Position numbers and translations under genes: made by a program. 64,000 bases of DNA from Pseudomonadales bacterium (GTDB lineage Bacteria; Pseudomonadota; Gammaproteobacteria; Pseudomonadales; Azotimanducaceae): NCBI GenBank assembly GCA_012103505.1, contig WLWP01000001.1:620001-684000 (forward strand), read 5' to 3'. The notes below the pieces were generated by a model, which saw only the letters and a list, made by a program, of their open reading frames with translations, had not been told where the DNA came from and did not search any database. Shown in pieces: positions 18,027 through 27,343 of this stretch (within the stretch, counting starts at the first letter, position 1; every line of letters begins with the position of its first letter).

Positions 18027-19604
18027 GTGCAGAACATACATGACCAGCGATTGCTGGTAGTCGACTTTGGTTCGCAATATACCCAGCTCATCGCGCGAAG
18101 AATTCGAGAAGTTGGGGTGTACTGTGAAATTCACCCGTTCGATATTCCAGACGAATTCATAGCAGAGTTTGCCCCCAGCGGCATCATCTTGTCAGGTGGT
18201 CCCGAAACTGTGACAGAGGGTCAGACCCCTCGTATTCCCGAGGCTCTGCTCAAACTTGGTGTGCCAATTCTGGGGATTTGTTACGGCATGCAGGCAATGG
18301 CCGCACAACTGGGCGGTCACGTTGAAGGGTCGGATAGGCGAGAGTTTGGACATGCCGCAATCGAGATGGTCGCACCTAGCGAGTTACTAGGCGCGCTAGA
18401 TTTGGCTGCGGGAGCAGTGGATGTCTGGATGAGTCACGGCGACAAGGTCACCTCATTGCCAGAGGGTTTTGTTTGTACGGCAAGTAGTAAAAGCGCACCG
18501 ATTGCTGCGATGGAAAATCAAGAACGGAGAATCTATTGCGTTCAGTTTCACCCCGAGGTCACACATACGACTAAGGGTGCTGCATTGTTGGGGAATTTTG
18601 CACGAAACATTTGTGGCTGTGATGCAACCTGGACAGCGGCAAACATCGTGGAAGACGCAATCGCGCGAGTTCGAGAACAGGTTGGTGATGATCACGTGGT
18701 CTTGGGTTTGTCCGGCGGCGTGGACTCTTCAGTAGTTGCCGCGCTCCTTGCTCGTGCCATCGGGCCTCAGCTGACTTGTATTTTTGTTGATAATGGCTTA
18801 CTCAGGAAAGATGAAGTTCAGGAGGTGCAGCAAGCATTTAGTGCCGAATCAGGGGTTGGAAATTCGCTGCCTCTTACTATCAAGACCGTGGATGCGCAAG
18901 ACGAATTTCTTTCCAAGCTCGAAGGAGAATCTGATCCTGAAGCCAAGCGAAAGATTATTGGTGGGACGTTTATCGAAGTATTTGAACGCGAATCGAAGGC
19001 TCTGACCGGAGTCAGATGGTTGGCCCAAGGGACCATTTACCCCGATGTTATTGAATCGGCCGCATCGAAGTATGGCAAGGCTCACGTCATTAAGTCACAT
19101 CACAATGTCGGCGGCTTACCGGAACGGATGGCACTGGGTCTTGTTGAGCCTTTGCGTGAGTTGTTTAAAGATGAGGTGCGCGAAATTGGCATGCATCTAG
19201 GGCTGCCACGCTCGCTGGTTTTTCGGCATCCCTTTCCAGGGCCCGGGCTCGGTGTTCGAATTCTTGGCGAGGTTCGGCGCGACTACGCGGAAACGTTGCG
19301 CCGAGCAGATCATATTTTTCTAGAAGAACTTCGGGCTGCAGACTTGTACGACAAAGTATCCCAAGCGTTCGCCGTCTATCTTCCTGTTAAATCGGTTGGC
19401 GTTGTCGGGGATGCACGCCGCTACGAACATGTGATTGCACTCCGTGCAGTCGAGACTATTGACTTCATGACGGCGCGGAGCGCTCGTCTGCCATATGAAT
19501 TTATAGAAAAGATCAGCAATCGAATCATCAATGAAATTGAAACTGTTTCGCGTGTTGTCTACGACATCTCTTCAAAACCACCTGCCACGATTGAGTGGGA
19601 GTAA
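18027..19604 (+). CDS. guaA: GMP synthase (glutamine-hydrolysing)
   Basis: GuaA aminates XMP to GMP using glutamine. The N-terminal class I amidotransferase has nucleophile C85 (GICYGMQ) and the HxE pair in QFHPEVTHT; the ATP-pyrophosphatase P-loop is LSGGVDSSV; the C-terminal dimerisation domain ends TIEWE. I chose GTG 18027 because [19 protein letters not shown] aligns with E. coli [20 protein letters not shown] and yields exactly 525 residues, the E. coli length. A TTG at 17973 in the same frame would add 18 residues; neither has a strong ribosome site. It overlaps tadA by 10 nt. Confidence 0.95.
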   Translation: MQNIHDQRLLVVDFGSQYTQLIARRIREVGVYCEIHPFDIPDEFIAEFAPSGIILSGGPETVTEGQTPRIPEALLKLGVPILGICYGMQAMAAQLGGHVEGSDRREFGHAAIEMVAPSELLGALDLAAGAVDVWMSHGDKVTSLPEGFVCTASSKSAPIAAMENQERRIYCVQFHPEVTHTTKGAALLGNFARNICGCDATWTAANIVEDAIARVREQVGDDHVVLGLSGGVDSSVVAALLARAIGPQLTCIFVDNGLLRKDEVQEVQQAFSAESGVGNSLPLTIKTVDAQDEFLSKLEGESDPEAKRKIIGGTFIEVFERESKALTGVRWLAQGTIYPDVIESAASKYGKAHVIKSHHNVGGLPERMALGLVEPLRELFKDEVREIGMHLGLPRSLVFRHPFPGPGLGVRILGEVRRDYAETLRRADHIFLEELRAADLYDKVSQAFAVYLPVKSVGVVGDARRYEHVIALRAVETIDFMTARSARLPYEFIEKISNRIINEIETVSRVVYDISSKPPATIEWE

Positions 19605-20086
19605 CTCCACTGGGTGCTAGCGATGAACAGTTCATGTCCAGGGCATTCGAATTAGCGCAGCAAGCCGAGCAGCAGGGGGAGATTCCTGTCGGCGCCGTCG
19701 TTGTTCAGAACGGGCAAGTTGTCGGCGAGGGCTTTAACAGTTCGATAACGAATCAGGATCCGACCGCGCACGCTGAGGTAATTGCCCTTCGTGCAGCAGC
19801 TCGAGCAGTCTCGAACTATCGGCTCGTCGACAGTACGCTGTATGTCACCATCGAACCTTGCATGATGTGTGCTGGAGCAATGTTGCACGCGCGCGTTGAA
19901 CGACTTGTGTACGGTGCATCGGAACCAAAGGCGGGCGCTGCCAACAGTCATAGATTGTTGGATTTTGATTGGCAAAACCACAGGATATCGATTTTAGGCG
20001 GCGTACTTGAGACTGAGTGTAGTGCCCTGATGACTAATTTTTTTAAGCGGAAGCGAGAACAGTCCGCGGCAGGAGGACTCTCGTGA
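19595..20086 (+). CDS. tadA: tRNA-specific adenosine deaminase TadA
   Basis: TadA converts adenosine-34 to inosine in tRNA-Arg(ACG). The zinc and catalytic residues are visible: HAE (H59, E61) and PCMMC (C89, C92), numbered from GTG 19595. An internal ATG (MSRAFELA, residue 14) is an alternative start and would still leave the catalytic domain complete. 163 residues is close to E. coli (167). It overlaps guaA by 10 nt and purL by 4 nt, so it is embedded in a purine operon. In E. coli tadA also lies near purL, with mltF between; here that gene is absent. Confidence 0.93.
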   Translation: MGVTPLGASDEQFMSRAFELAQQAEQQGEIPVGAVVVQNGQVVGEGFNSSITNQDPTAHAEVIALRAAARAVSNYRLVDSTLYVTIEPCMMCAGAMLHARVERLVYGASEPKAGAANSHRLLDFDWQNHRISILGGVLETECSALMTNFFKRKREQSAAGGLS

Positions 20087-23000
20087 TAGTAGAACTCGTC
20101 GGCAAGAGTGCCTTTAGTCAGTTTGGCCTGGCCAAAGTGCAGGAGAAAGTGCCGCAAGTTACCTACGCTGAGTATATACACCTGCTTGATGTTGAGAGTG
20201 ACTTGCTAGATCCAGATTTAGATCGGGCCAAGCGATTGTTGGATTACGGCCCCTCTGAAGACTTACCTCAGCGCAGAGGCGAAAGGCTGTTAACTGTATT
20301 ACCTCGCACGGGCACTATCAGCCCATGGTCGAGTAAGGCAACGGACATATTTTCGATCTGCGGTTTTGGCGCTGTGCGTCGAGTAGAAAGAGGCGTGCGT
20401 TGGTACTGTCAAGCGAATACCAGCCTTGAAGAAGTTGATATTGATCAGCTGCACGATCGGATGACGCAGTCGTGGTCCGGTGGAGAAGATTTCGCCCATG
20501 TCTTTGCGGCTGAATCGCCGCGCGCCCAGGGACACGTGGTGTTGGGTAGCGATGGAAACGGGGCTTTGCAGGCAGCCAATACAAGGCTTGGACTGGCCTT
20601 GTCAGAGGATGAGATTGACTATCTGGTAGCTGCCTACTTGGAGTTGGGCCGCGATCCGACTGACGTTGAACTCATGATGTTTGCACAGGCGAATAGCGAA
20701 CACTGCCGTCACAAGATTTTTAATGCGGATTGGTTCGTGGATGGTGATGTGCAGCCTAAATCCCTGTTCAAAATGATTAAGAATACCCACGAACAGATTA
20801 ACGGCCGGGGCATTCTAAGTGCGTATTCAGACAACGCTGCTGTAATTGAAGGGCACACAGATGCGCGTCTTTGGATCGATCCTGAGACAAAAAGGTATCA
20901 ATATCAGGAAGAAGACATCCATATCTTGATGAAGGTGGAGACGCACAATCACCCAACCGCTATCGCACCTTTTCCAGGTGCTGCTACGGGTTCCGGGGGA
21001 GAAATTCGAGACGAGGGGGCTGTGGGCAAGGGGTCCAAACCGAAGGCGGGAATGACGGGCTTCTCAACCTCGCATCTGAATATCCCCGGTCATCCGCAGC
21101 CCTGGGAACTTGATACTGGCAAACCCGCATACATGTCCTCAGCCCTGGAAATAATGTTAGAGGGACCCATAGGCGGGGCTAGTTTTAACAATGAGTATGG
21201 TCGCCCTGCGATTAACGGTTACTTCCGGACGTTTGAGGTAGCGACTTCGGCAGGTGTCCGCGGCTATCACAAACCTATCATGATCGCAGGAGGCGTCGGT
21301 TCGGTGCGGGGCGAGCATGTAGAGGCCGAAGACTTTCCGGAAGGCACGGCCCTCGTTGTACTTGGCGGACCTTCGATGCTAATTGGCTTAGGTGGTGGCG
21401 CAGCGTCTAGCATGGCTTCAGGCGCCTCTTCTTCGGACTTGGACTTTGCTTCCGTCCAGCGCGGTAATCCAGAGATGGAACGACGTTGTCAGGAAGTGAT
21501 TGATGCATGCTGTGCGTTGGGAGAGAACAACCCAATCTTATTGATCCACGATGTTGGTGCTGGTGGTATGTCTAACGCGCTTCCTGAGCTTGTGAGTGAC
21601 GCGAGCTCTGGTGGCAAGTTTCAGCTCAGAGAAATACCCTCAGCTGACAGAGGCATGTCCCCACTCGAAATTTGGTGCAACGAAGCGCAAGAGCGTTATG
21701 TGATGGGCATCAGTAAGGATCAATTACCACTGTTTGAAGACATATGTGCGCGTGAGCGTTGTCCGTTTGCTGTGGTTGGTTTTTCCACCCGCGATGATCA
21801 ACTTCATGTCAGCGACACATGGCTGGACCAAGCAAGCGTAGATCTGCCCTTGGCTGTGCTACTCGCTAAACCACCCAAAATGGAGCGATCGTTTCGCAGA
21901 CAGGACTATCCAGAACAGTCTTTTAATGCGTCGGCGTGTGACTTGGACGACGCCTTAGAGAGGGTCCTACACTTTCCTGCCGTCGCTTCTAAGCAATTCC
22001 TAATTACCATCGGCGACCGTTCAATTACTGGGATGGTGGCTAGTCAGCCTATGGTAGGTCCGTGGCAGGTACCCGTAGCGGATGCTGCAGTGACGATACG
22101 TGGCTATCACAGCTTTCGTGGCGAAGCGTTCGCTATCGGAGAACGAACTCCAGTGGCGGTGATCGATCCACCTGCGGCGGCTCGACTTGCAGTTGCCGAA
22201 GCGTTAACGAATATCATTGCGGCGGACATCGAAAGTGTTGATCGAGTTGTGCTGTCAGCGAATTGGATGGCAGCTGCTGGTGAAAATGCCGAAGAACAAG
22301 CTCTTTTTGATTCGGTTGTCGCCGTGGGCGAGGAGTTGTGCCCCGCGCTAGGCATTGCCATACCCGTCGGGAAAGACTCATTGTCCATGCGCACCAAGTG
22401 GCAGGTGGATGGTAGCGAGCAGTCGGTCACCTCGCCCGTTTCTCTGATCGTTAGTGCTTTTGCGCCGGTCGATGATGTACGAACAACGTTAACCCCCGTT
22501 ATCTCGCTAAATTCTGATCGATCTCTATTGTTGCTCCATTTTGGCAAGTTCCGTTTAGGTGGGTCTTGTTTAGCGCAAGTCTATGGCGCCATAGGTGCTG
22601 AAGCACCAGATGTAGATGATCCAGCAGCGTTTAGAGAATTGTTAGATTTTCTGCTCACGCAAAAACGGGCAGAACGCATTCACGCTATGCATGACCGATC
22701 GGATGGAGGCTTGGTAACAACGTTATTAGAAATGTCGTTCGCCGCCCGAGTTGGGATGGATATCGAGGTGTCGTCCGGTACAGATCCGTTGCCTTTCTTG
22801 TTTAATGAAGAAGTTGGGGTCGTCGTAGAGGTTGACGCTACCGATGTCGAATTCTTTATTGATAAAGCGCCGTGCCAAGTTCTGCAGGTGGCTAAAGCGC
22901 GCTTAGAGGATGAAGACGTTGTACTGAAGCAAGATGGCCGCGAGCTGTTGCGTTCATCTAGAGCGGTATTGCAGGCACAGTGGACGAGTGTGAGTTTCGC

Positions 23001-23919
23001 GATGCAAGGGCTACGCGACGAGGTTGAGAGTGCTAGGCAAGAATTCGCAGCTATCGCTGAGCCGCGCGCCCACAATCCAGGCTTGAATAGTAAGACTTTG
23101 TACGACGTTAATGACGATGTTGCTGGACCGTTTATAAACACCGGAGCACGCCCGGTGATTGCCGTCCTTCGGGAACAAGGCGTGAACGGACAAATGGAGA
23201 TGGCCGCGGCTTTTACTCAGGCGGGCTTTGATTGCCAAGACGTGCACATGTCAGATCTAGTCTCGGGATCGGTCGAGTTAACAGATTTTTCTGCCTTGGT
23301 AGCCTGCGGCGGCTTTAGCTACGGCGATGTTTTAGGTGGCGGCGGCGGTTGGGCGAAGAGCATTCTGTTTAATGATCAACTATGCGAATCGTTTGAGCGA
23401 TTTTTTGCCAGAGACACTCTGAGCCTGGGTATCTGTAACGGTTGTCAAATGCTCGCGCAGCTTAAATCGCTGGTACCGGGTGCAGCAGATTGGCCTAAAT
23501 TTGTCCGTAACAAGTCCGAGCAGTTTGAGGGGCGCACTGTCATGACAGAAGTGATGACGGCCAACTCCCCTTGGCTTGCAGGGATGGCAGGCAGTGTGTT
23601 GCCTGTTGCCGTTGCTCACGGGGAGGGGCGCGCTGAGTTTGGCAGCGACAATAGCCTTGCCACGATCAAGGAAAATAGCCAGTTCGCATTGCGCTACGTA
23701 CAGGCTAATCATGACGTTGCGACAAGGTATCCGGATAACCCAAATGGTGCCGAGGATGGTCTTGCAGGCTTAACGGCAGCAGATGGACGTGTGTTGATCA
23801 TGATGCCGCACCCAGAACGGGTTTATCGAAGTTGTCAAAATGTTTGGCAAGATCCGAGCTGGGGGGAAGATGGGCCGTGGATACGCTTGTTTAGGAATGC
23901 GCGTGTCGCGCTCGGTTAG
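20083..23919 (+). CDS. purL: Phosphoribosylformylglycinamidine synthase (large, single-chain type)
   Basis: PurL makes FGAM from FGAR, glutamine and ATP in purine synthesis. At 1278 residues it is the single-chain form of gammaproteobacteria (E. coli 1295), not the split PurL/Q/S. Visible in order: N-terminal PurS-like domain, linker, two AIRS-type halves ([20 protein letters not shown] near residue 285; [12 protein letters not shown] near 762) and a C-terminal class I glutaminase with nucleophile Cys in GICNGCQM (about 1123) and the HPE triad end in MMPHPERV. The start is GTG 20083 overlapping tadA by 4 nt (GTGA). The tandem-repeat array begins about 45 bp after the stop. Confidence 0.97.
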   Translation: MIVELVGKSAFSQFGLAKVQEKVPQVTYAEYIHLLDVESDLLDPDLDRAKRLLDYGPSEDLPQRRGERLLTVLPRTGTISPWSSKATDIFSICGFGAVRRVERGVRWYCQANTSLEEVDIDQLHDRMTQSWSGGEDFAHVFAAESPRAQGHVVLGSDGNGALQAANTRLGLALSEDEIDYLVAAYLELGRDPTDVELMMFAQANSEHCRHKIFNADWFVDGDVQPKSLFKMIKNTHEQINGRGILSAYSDNAAVIEGHTDARLWIDPETKRYQYQEEDIHILMKVETHNHPTAIAPFPGAATGSGGEIRDEGAVGKGSKPKAGMTGFSTSHLNIPGHPQPWELDTGKPAYMSSALEIMLEGPIGGASFNNEYGRPAINGYFRTFEVATSAGVRGYHKPIMIAGGVGSVRGEHVEAEDFPEGTALVVLGGPSMLIGLGGGAASSMASGASSSDLDFASVQRGNPEMERRCQEVIDACCALGENNPILLIHDVGAGGMSNALPELVSDASSGGKFQLREIPSADRGMSPLEIWCNEAQERYVMGISKDQLPLFEDICARERCPFAVVGFSTRDDQLHVSDTWLDQASVDLPLAVLLAKPPKMERSFRRQDYPEQSFNASACDLDDALERVLHFPAVASKQFLITIGDRSITGMVASQPMVGPWQVPVADAAVTIRGYHSFRGEAFAIGERTPVAVIDPPAAARLAVAEALTNIIAADIESVDRVVLSANWMAAAGENAEEQALFDSVVAVGEELCPALGIAIPVGKDSLSMRTKWQVDGSEQSVTSPVSLIVSAFAPVDDVRTTLTPVISLNSDRSLLLLHFGKFRLGGSCLAQVYGAIGAEAPDVDDPAAFRELLDFLLTQKRAERIHAMHDRSDGGLVTTLLEMSFAARVGMDIEVSSGTDPLPFLFNEEVGVVVEVDATDVEFFIDKAPCQVLQVAKARLEDEDVVLKQDGRELLRSSRAVLQAQWTSVSFAMQGLRDEVESARQEFAAIAEPRAHNPGLNSKTLYDVNDDVAGPFINTGARPVIAVLREQGVNGQMEMAAAFTQAGFDCQDVHMSDLVSGSVELTDFSALVACGGFSYGDVLGGGGGWAKSILFNDQLCESFERFFARDTLSLGICNGCQMLAQLKSLVPGAADWPKFVRNKSEQFEGRTVMTEVMTANSPWLAGMAGSVLPVAVAHGEGRAEFGSDNSLATIKENSQFALRYVQANHDVATRYPDNPNGAEDGLAGLTAADGRVLIMMPHPERVYRSCQNVWQDPSWGEDGPWIRLFRNARVALG

Positions 23920-23963
23920 CATCTTCGCGGAAGCTCGCCAGGAAACTTCGCTTAGCGCGCACT

Positions 23964-24060
23964 CTTCGCACAGCTAGCATTTTTGCACAAATAGCTAAGC
24001 AGTCTTCGCACAAATAGCTAGCAGTCTTCGCGCAAATAGCTAGCAGCCTTCGCGCAAACA
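23964..24060 (+). repeat. Degenerate 22-bp tandem repeat array between purL and the Nudix gene
   Basis: About four and a half copies of a unit close to CTTCGCRCAAATAGCTAGCA(GT) are found head to tail: 23964-23980 (short), 23981-24003, 24004-24025, 24026-24047, 24048-24060 (partial). Copies three and four differ at only two positions. Each full unit contains the palindrome GCTAGC. It sits between two convergent genes, and there are no spacers, so this is not a CRISPR array. Reading frames across it on the minus strand are by-products of the repetition. Confidence 0.85.
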
Positions 24061-24071
24061 GAAAGACGCAC

Positions 24072-24617
24072 CTATGAACGGCGACGGCGAAACTCAATTT
24101 CCTCGTAGACGACTTTGAAGTCTCTGCTCTGGCGGTCTGCGAAGAACTGTTCCAGGGTTCTGGTGATGACTGGGAAAGCGAGCTGATCCCAAGGAACATC
24201 TCTTTCCTCGAAGAGAGCGACGTCTTGCGTTTCGTGACCGGCACTGAAATCTAGATCGGCAAGGTCGGCGCGATAGAACATGTAGATCTGAGAGATGTGC
24301 GGCAAGCTAAACACAGTATAGAGCTCAAGATTGTCGACGCGGGCGTTAGCCTCTTCGGATGTCTCACGCGCTGCACCTTGCGCTGTGGTTTCGCCGTTTT
24401 CATGAAATCCAGCAGGGAGGGTCCAGAACCCTGACCGCGGGTCAATGTCGCGTAGGCACAACAAAACGCGATCTTCCCAGACCGGTAGACATCCGGCTAT
24501 CACGCGAGGATTTTGATAATGGATGGCTTCACAAGTGACGCAAACAAAGCGCTCACGATTGTCGCCATCGGGGATTTGGAGCGTAACGGAGGCACCACAG
24601 GCGCTACAAAATTTCAT
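24072..24617 (-). CDS. Nudix hydrolase with N-terminal zinc ribbon
   Basis: A 181-residue protein: an N-terminal four-cysteine zinc ribbon (C4, C7, C26, C29) followed by a Nudix domain. The Nudix box runs from G70 to about 92 with E76, R84-E85 and E88-E89 in the standard spacing (Gx5Ex7REx2EE). It resembles the NADH pyrophosphatase/ADP-ribose pyrophosphatase group but lacks the SQPWPFPxS motif of NudC, so substrate assignment is open. The C-terminus is rich in Arg (EFRRRRS). It converges with purL across the repeat array. A role in hydrolysing a nucleotide diphosphate derivative is inferred from the family only. Confidence 0.88.
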   Translation of the reverse strand: MKFCSACGASVTLQIPDGDNRERFVCVTCEAIHYQNPRVIAGCLPVWEDRVLLCLRDIDPRSGFWTLPAGFHENGETTAQGAARETSEEANARVDNLELYTVFSLPHISQIYMFYRADLADLDFSAGHETQDVALFEERDVPWDQLAFPVITRTLEQFFADRQSRDFKVVYEEIEFRRRRS

Positions 24618-24690
24618 GATATGGAGTATACGGCCTGGAGAACGCCCCGCCTATGTTCACGCAGCGGTCTATCAGCGATAGCTTCGAAAA

Positions 24691-25032
24691 TTAGTCCTCT
24701 GCAAAAACGGGAAAGCGCAGGACGTCAGCAGTGCGGTTTTGATTAGCAGGGTCGGATTCTTCCACCAACGGGGTGACCATAGACTTGTGTAAGTCTGCCA
24801 AGGAGTGGCACATCATCTCGGAGATGCGAATTGTGGCCGCTAGAGGAGAGCCCGCACGGCGACGTTCCATATCAACTTGGAATTGAAGGCCTTCTAACCG
24901 GCGCTTCTTCTCGTCTGTTTGTGCGTTATTGATCACGTGTTGAGTGAGTTTTTGCCGCAAGGTTTCCAGTCGATCTGGATCGTTTCGCGCCATATCCACC
25001 AGTACATCAAACGCTGGTAGTTTTCTCCGCAT
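24691..25032 (-). CDS. DUF3135 family protein
   Basis: A 113-residue soluble protein starting at ATG 25032 (MRRKLPAFDVLVDMARNDP); an in-frame upstream start at 25074 is possible but the family begins at this point. It contains the family's conserved run GLQFQVDMERRRAGSPLAA followed by RISEMM. It is predicted to be helical and has no signal peptide or membrane segment. The function of DUF3135 is unknown. It lies upstream of and in the same direction as the Nudix gene, 73 bp apart, so they may be co-transcribed. Confidence 0.75.
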   Translation of the reverse strand: MRRKLPAFDVLVDMARNDPDRLETLRQKLTQHVINNAQTDEKKRRLEGLQFQVDMERRRAGSPLAATIRISEMMCHSLADLHKSMVTPLVEESDPANQNRTADVLRFPVFAED

Positions 25033-25292
25033 GCTCTGTCTCTTTACCCCAGTTCGGGCACTATGCACGAGCACCTGGCCAACTGGTAGGTTGGGAGTGT
25101 AATCGATTTGTAGCCTGGCTAAGCGCGATACGCAGAGGCTAGAGCCCTAAATCAGACTTTCTATCTGTTGCCAAACGGGCTCAAACTCTTGATGTGTAAA
25201 GACACTAGGCATGGCTGGAGGCAAACCATAATATGGTGTCGTCCAAAGAAACTGTTCGAATTAACAACAAGAAGAGCTGCAAGGAGTTTGAG

Positions 25293-25829
25293 GTGATTTA
25301 CCGGTTGGGAGAACAAGAAGTTAGAGCGGAAGGAGACTATTGGGTGGCAGATAGCGCCGCAGTGGTTGGTAAAGTTCTGTTAAAAAAAGACGCCAGTGTC
25401 TGGTTTAACGCGGTACTACGCGGTGACAACGAGCTAATCACCGTCGGTGAAGGTTCGAATGTGCAGGATGGTTCCGTGCTGCATACAGACCCCGGATATC
25501 CGCTCAACATCGGCCCGCACGTGACCATCGGTCACAAAGTGATGCTACATGGTTGTGAGATCGGTGAAGGATCACTAATCGGTATCAACGCGGTCGTCTT
25601 GAACGGTGCGAAAATCGGCAAAAACTGTTTGATCGGCGCCAATGCGCTTATTACGGAGGGAAAGGAGATTCCAGACAATTCCATGGTCTTGGGTTCGCCT
25701 GGTAAAGTTGTCAAGACACTTTCTGAAGAACAGGCTGCAGGCATTCGGATGGGCGCCAAACACTACGTTGAGAACGCGAAGCGGTTTCGGGCTGAGATGC
25801 AGCCTCAGGATGCGGCTAAGCCTGCCTAA
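25293..25829 (+). CDS. Gamma-class carbonic anhydrase family protein
   Basis: A 178-residue left-handed beta-helix protein of the YrdA/PaaY/CaiE group. The three zinc-binding histidines are H64 (VLHTD), H81 and H86 (IGHKVMLHG). The hexapeptide repeats run through about residue 135, followed by a C-terminal helix. I chose GTG 25293 because AAGGAG sits 6 nt upstream (25281-25286) and [10 protein letters not shown] fits the family; the frame is open to 25233 but those residues are lysine-rich and unconserved. Whether it hydrates CO2 is not established for this branch. purT follows after 18 bp in the same direction. Confidence 0.88.
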   Translation: MIYRLGEQEVRAEGDYWVADSAAVVGKVLLKKDASVWFNAVLRGDNELITVGEGSNVQDGSVLHTDPGYPLNIGPHVTIGHKVMLHGCEIGEGSLIGINAVVLNGAKIGKNCLIGANALITEGKEIPDNSMVLGSPGKVVKTLSEEQAAGIRMGAKHYVENAKRFRAEMQPQDAAKPA

Positions 25830-25847
25830 ACGAACCCCTAGGAGATC

Positions 25848-27029
25848 ATGATGACAATTGGTACCCCGCTTTCCAAAACAGCGACGAAGGTAATGATGCT
25901 CGGTTCTGGCGAGCTTGGCAAGGAGGTGGTGATAGAGCTGCAGCGACTAGGTGTGGAAGTGATCGCTGTCGACCGCTATGGCAATGCGCCAGGGATGCAA
26001 GTTGCCCATCGAAGTCATGTTGTGAATATGCTGGATGGCGATGCGCTCAGAGCGGTCATCGAAACAGAGAAACCAGATTTAGTGGTACCTGAGATAGAAG
26101 CAATAGCGACAGAGACGCTGGTGCAGCTTGAAGCTGAGGGACAACGCGTGATCCCAACCGCGCGAGCGACTCGCTTGACCATGGATCGCGAAGGTATCCG
26201 GCGTCTAGCTGCGGAGGAGCTCGCGGTTAAAACTTCGCACTTCGAATTTGCTGAAACGGAAGATGAGTACCGTGCTGCTGTTAGTAGAATTGGCATTCCA
26301 TGTGTCGTCAAACCTGTTATGTCTAGTTCCGGGAAAGGGCAGTCAACAATTCAACAACAAGGTGATATACAAAACTCCTGGGATTATGCGCGAGCGGGGG
26401 CTCGTGGTGATGCGACGAGAGTAATCGTTGAAGGCTTTGTCGACTTTGATTATGAAATTACCCTGCTGACAGTTCGCCATGTCGGCGGCGTTTCGTTTTG
26501 TGACCCCATTGGTCACCGGCAAGCAGGTGGAGACTACCAGGAATCCTGGCAACCCCAGTCTATGAGCGAGACAGCCATTGCAGAGTGCGAACGTATTGCA
26601 GATCTTGTGACTGAAAATCTCGGTGGCTATGGTCTCTTCGGGGTGGAGTTTTTTATTAAGGAGGACGTGGTTTATTTCAGTGAAGTCTCACCGCGACCCC
26701 ATGACACCGGCATGGTGACGATGATTAGCCAAGATCTTTCTGAGTTTGCTCTGCACGCACGAGCGATACTCGGTTTGCCAATTCCAAACATCAGGACGCG
26801 GGGTGCCGCTGCATCGGCGGTCATTTTAGTCGAAGGCGAGTCGAAGTCAGTGACGTTTAGTGGGGTAGGCGAAGCACTGCAGGAACCGGACACGCAGGTT
26901 AGGTTGTTTGGTAAACCAGAAGTAGTTGGCGAACGACGCATGGGGGTGGCTTTAGCACTTGCGCCAACAGTAGAAGATGCACGCAGGCAGGCTGCCAAGG
27001 CCGCCGGTAAAGTCAGCTACGAATTGTGA
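25848..27029 (+). CDS. purT: Formate-dependent phosphoribosylglycinamide formyltransferase PurT
   Basis: PurT is the ATP-grasp enzyme that formylates GAR using formate and ATP, an alternative to the folate-dependent PurN. The 393-residue sequence (E. coli 392) has the N-terminal glycine-rich segment [19 protein letters not shown], the ATP-grasp core with [13 protein letters not shown], and [19 protein letters not shown] at the metal-binding end. AGGAG lies 7 nt before ATG 25848; a second ATG follows at 25851. With guaBA, tadA and purL close by, this part of the window concentrates on purines. Confidence 0.96.
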   Translation: MMTIGTPLSKTATKVMMLGSGELGKEVVIELQRLGVEVIAVDRYGNAPGMQVAHRSHVVNMLDGDALRAVIETEKPDLVVPEIEAIATETLVQLEAEGQRVIPTARATRLTMDREGIRRLAAEELAVKTSHFEFAETEDEYRAAVSRIGIPCVVKPVMSSSGKGQSTIQQQGDIQNSWDYARAGARGDATRVIVEGFVDFDYEITLLTVRHVGGVSFCDPIGHRQAGGDYQESWQPQSMSETAIAECERIADLVTENLGGYGLFGVEFFIKEDVVYFSEVSPRPHDTGMVTMISQDLSEFALHARAILGLPIPNIRTRGAAASAVILVEGESKSVTFSGVGEALQEPDTQVRLFGKPEVVGERRMGVALALAPTVEDARRQAAKAAGKVSYEL

Positions 27030-27087
27030 AGCTTCGCTTTGACGGACGTGCACTACACGAGGGTTCAGCAACGCAGTCGTAAAGCGG

Positions 27088-27115
27088 TTGCAAAAGAGAA
27101 TTTGCGGTCTATAGT
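27088..27115 (+). promoter_or_regulatory. Candidate sigma-70 promoter for the leuA leader transcript
   Basis: TTGCAA (27088-27093) and TATAGT (27110-27115) are separated by 16 bp and lie 14 bp before the ATG of the leucine-rich leader peptide. The placement makes a leader transcript of about 220 nt before leuA. Confidence 0.6.
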
Positions 27116-27128
27116 TCCCACCGTGGAA

Positions 27129-27212
27129 ATGTTATCACCCGCCAAGTTACTTCTTAGCCAGTTGCGTCTGTCAACGGGTCTGCTGCTGCCGGGCTTCCGG
27201 CACACAAATTAA
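27129..27212 (+). CDS. leuL: Leucine-rich leader peptide of leuA (attenuation)
   Basis: A 27-codon frame from ATG 27129 to TAA 27210-27212, in the 314-bp gap between purT and leuA. Nine of its 27 residues are leucine, in three groups: MLSPAKLLLS, QLRLS and TGLLLPG. This clustering of codons for the end product directly upstream of the first committed gene of leucine synthesis is the hallmark of ribosome-mediated attenuation known from enteric leu operons. A GTGGA sequence just upstream could act as a weak ribosome site. The last codons overlap a perfect hairpin (27187-27202), and GGGCTT at 27191-27196 can pair with AAGCCC at 27224-27229, offering the required alternative structures. The peptide itself probably has no function. 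Confidence 0.75.
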   Translation: MLSPAKLLLSQLRLSTGLLLPGFRHTN

Positions 27213-27293
27213 ACCTCAGGGCTAAGCCCACCTAGACTTTCCTTTCACAAAATTTCCCAATAAAAACGGGAGTTTACGTTTGTTTTTGTGAAA
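27187..27293 (+). promoter_or_regulatory. Alternative RNA structures of the leuA attenuator region
   Basis: Several mutually exclusive pairings are visible: TGCCGG/CCGGCA (27187-27192 with 27197-27202); GGGCTT/AAGCCC (27191-27196 with 27224-27229); GGGC/GCCC (27219-27222 with 27226-27229); and a long stem TTTCACAAAA/TTTTGTGAAA (27243-27252 with 27284-27293) enclosing TCCC/GGGA. A ribosome stalled at the Leu codons would free or block the first element. I cannot say which hairpin is the terminator; none has a classic GC stem directly followed by a T run, although T-rich sequence follows GGGA at 27271. Confidence 0.5.
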
Positions 27294-27343
27294 AAGGATG
27301 AACTATATACAATGGACATCGAGTCAGAGTCAGAGGACCTGCA

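Noticed and set aside
23964..24060. Possible CRISPR array
   Set aside because: Units are directly adjacent, about 22 bp, degenerate and without unique spacers; no cas genes in the window.
23891..24244. 117-residue minus-strand frame with repeated Leu-Cys-Ala-Lys segments
   Set aside because: It is an artefact of reading through the 22-bp tandem array and the end of the Nudix gene in another frame.
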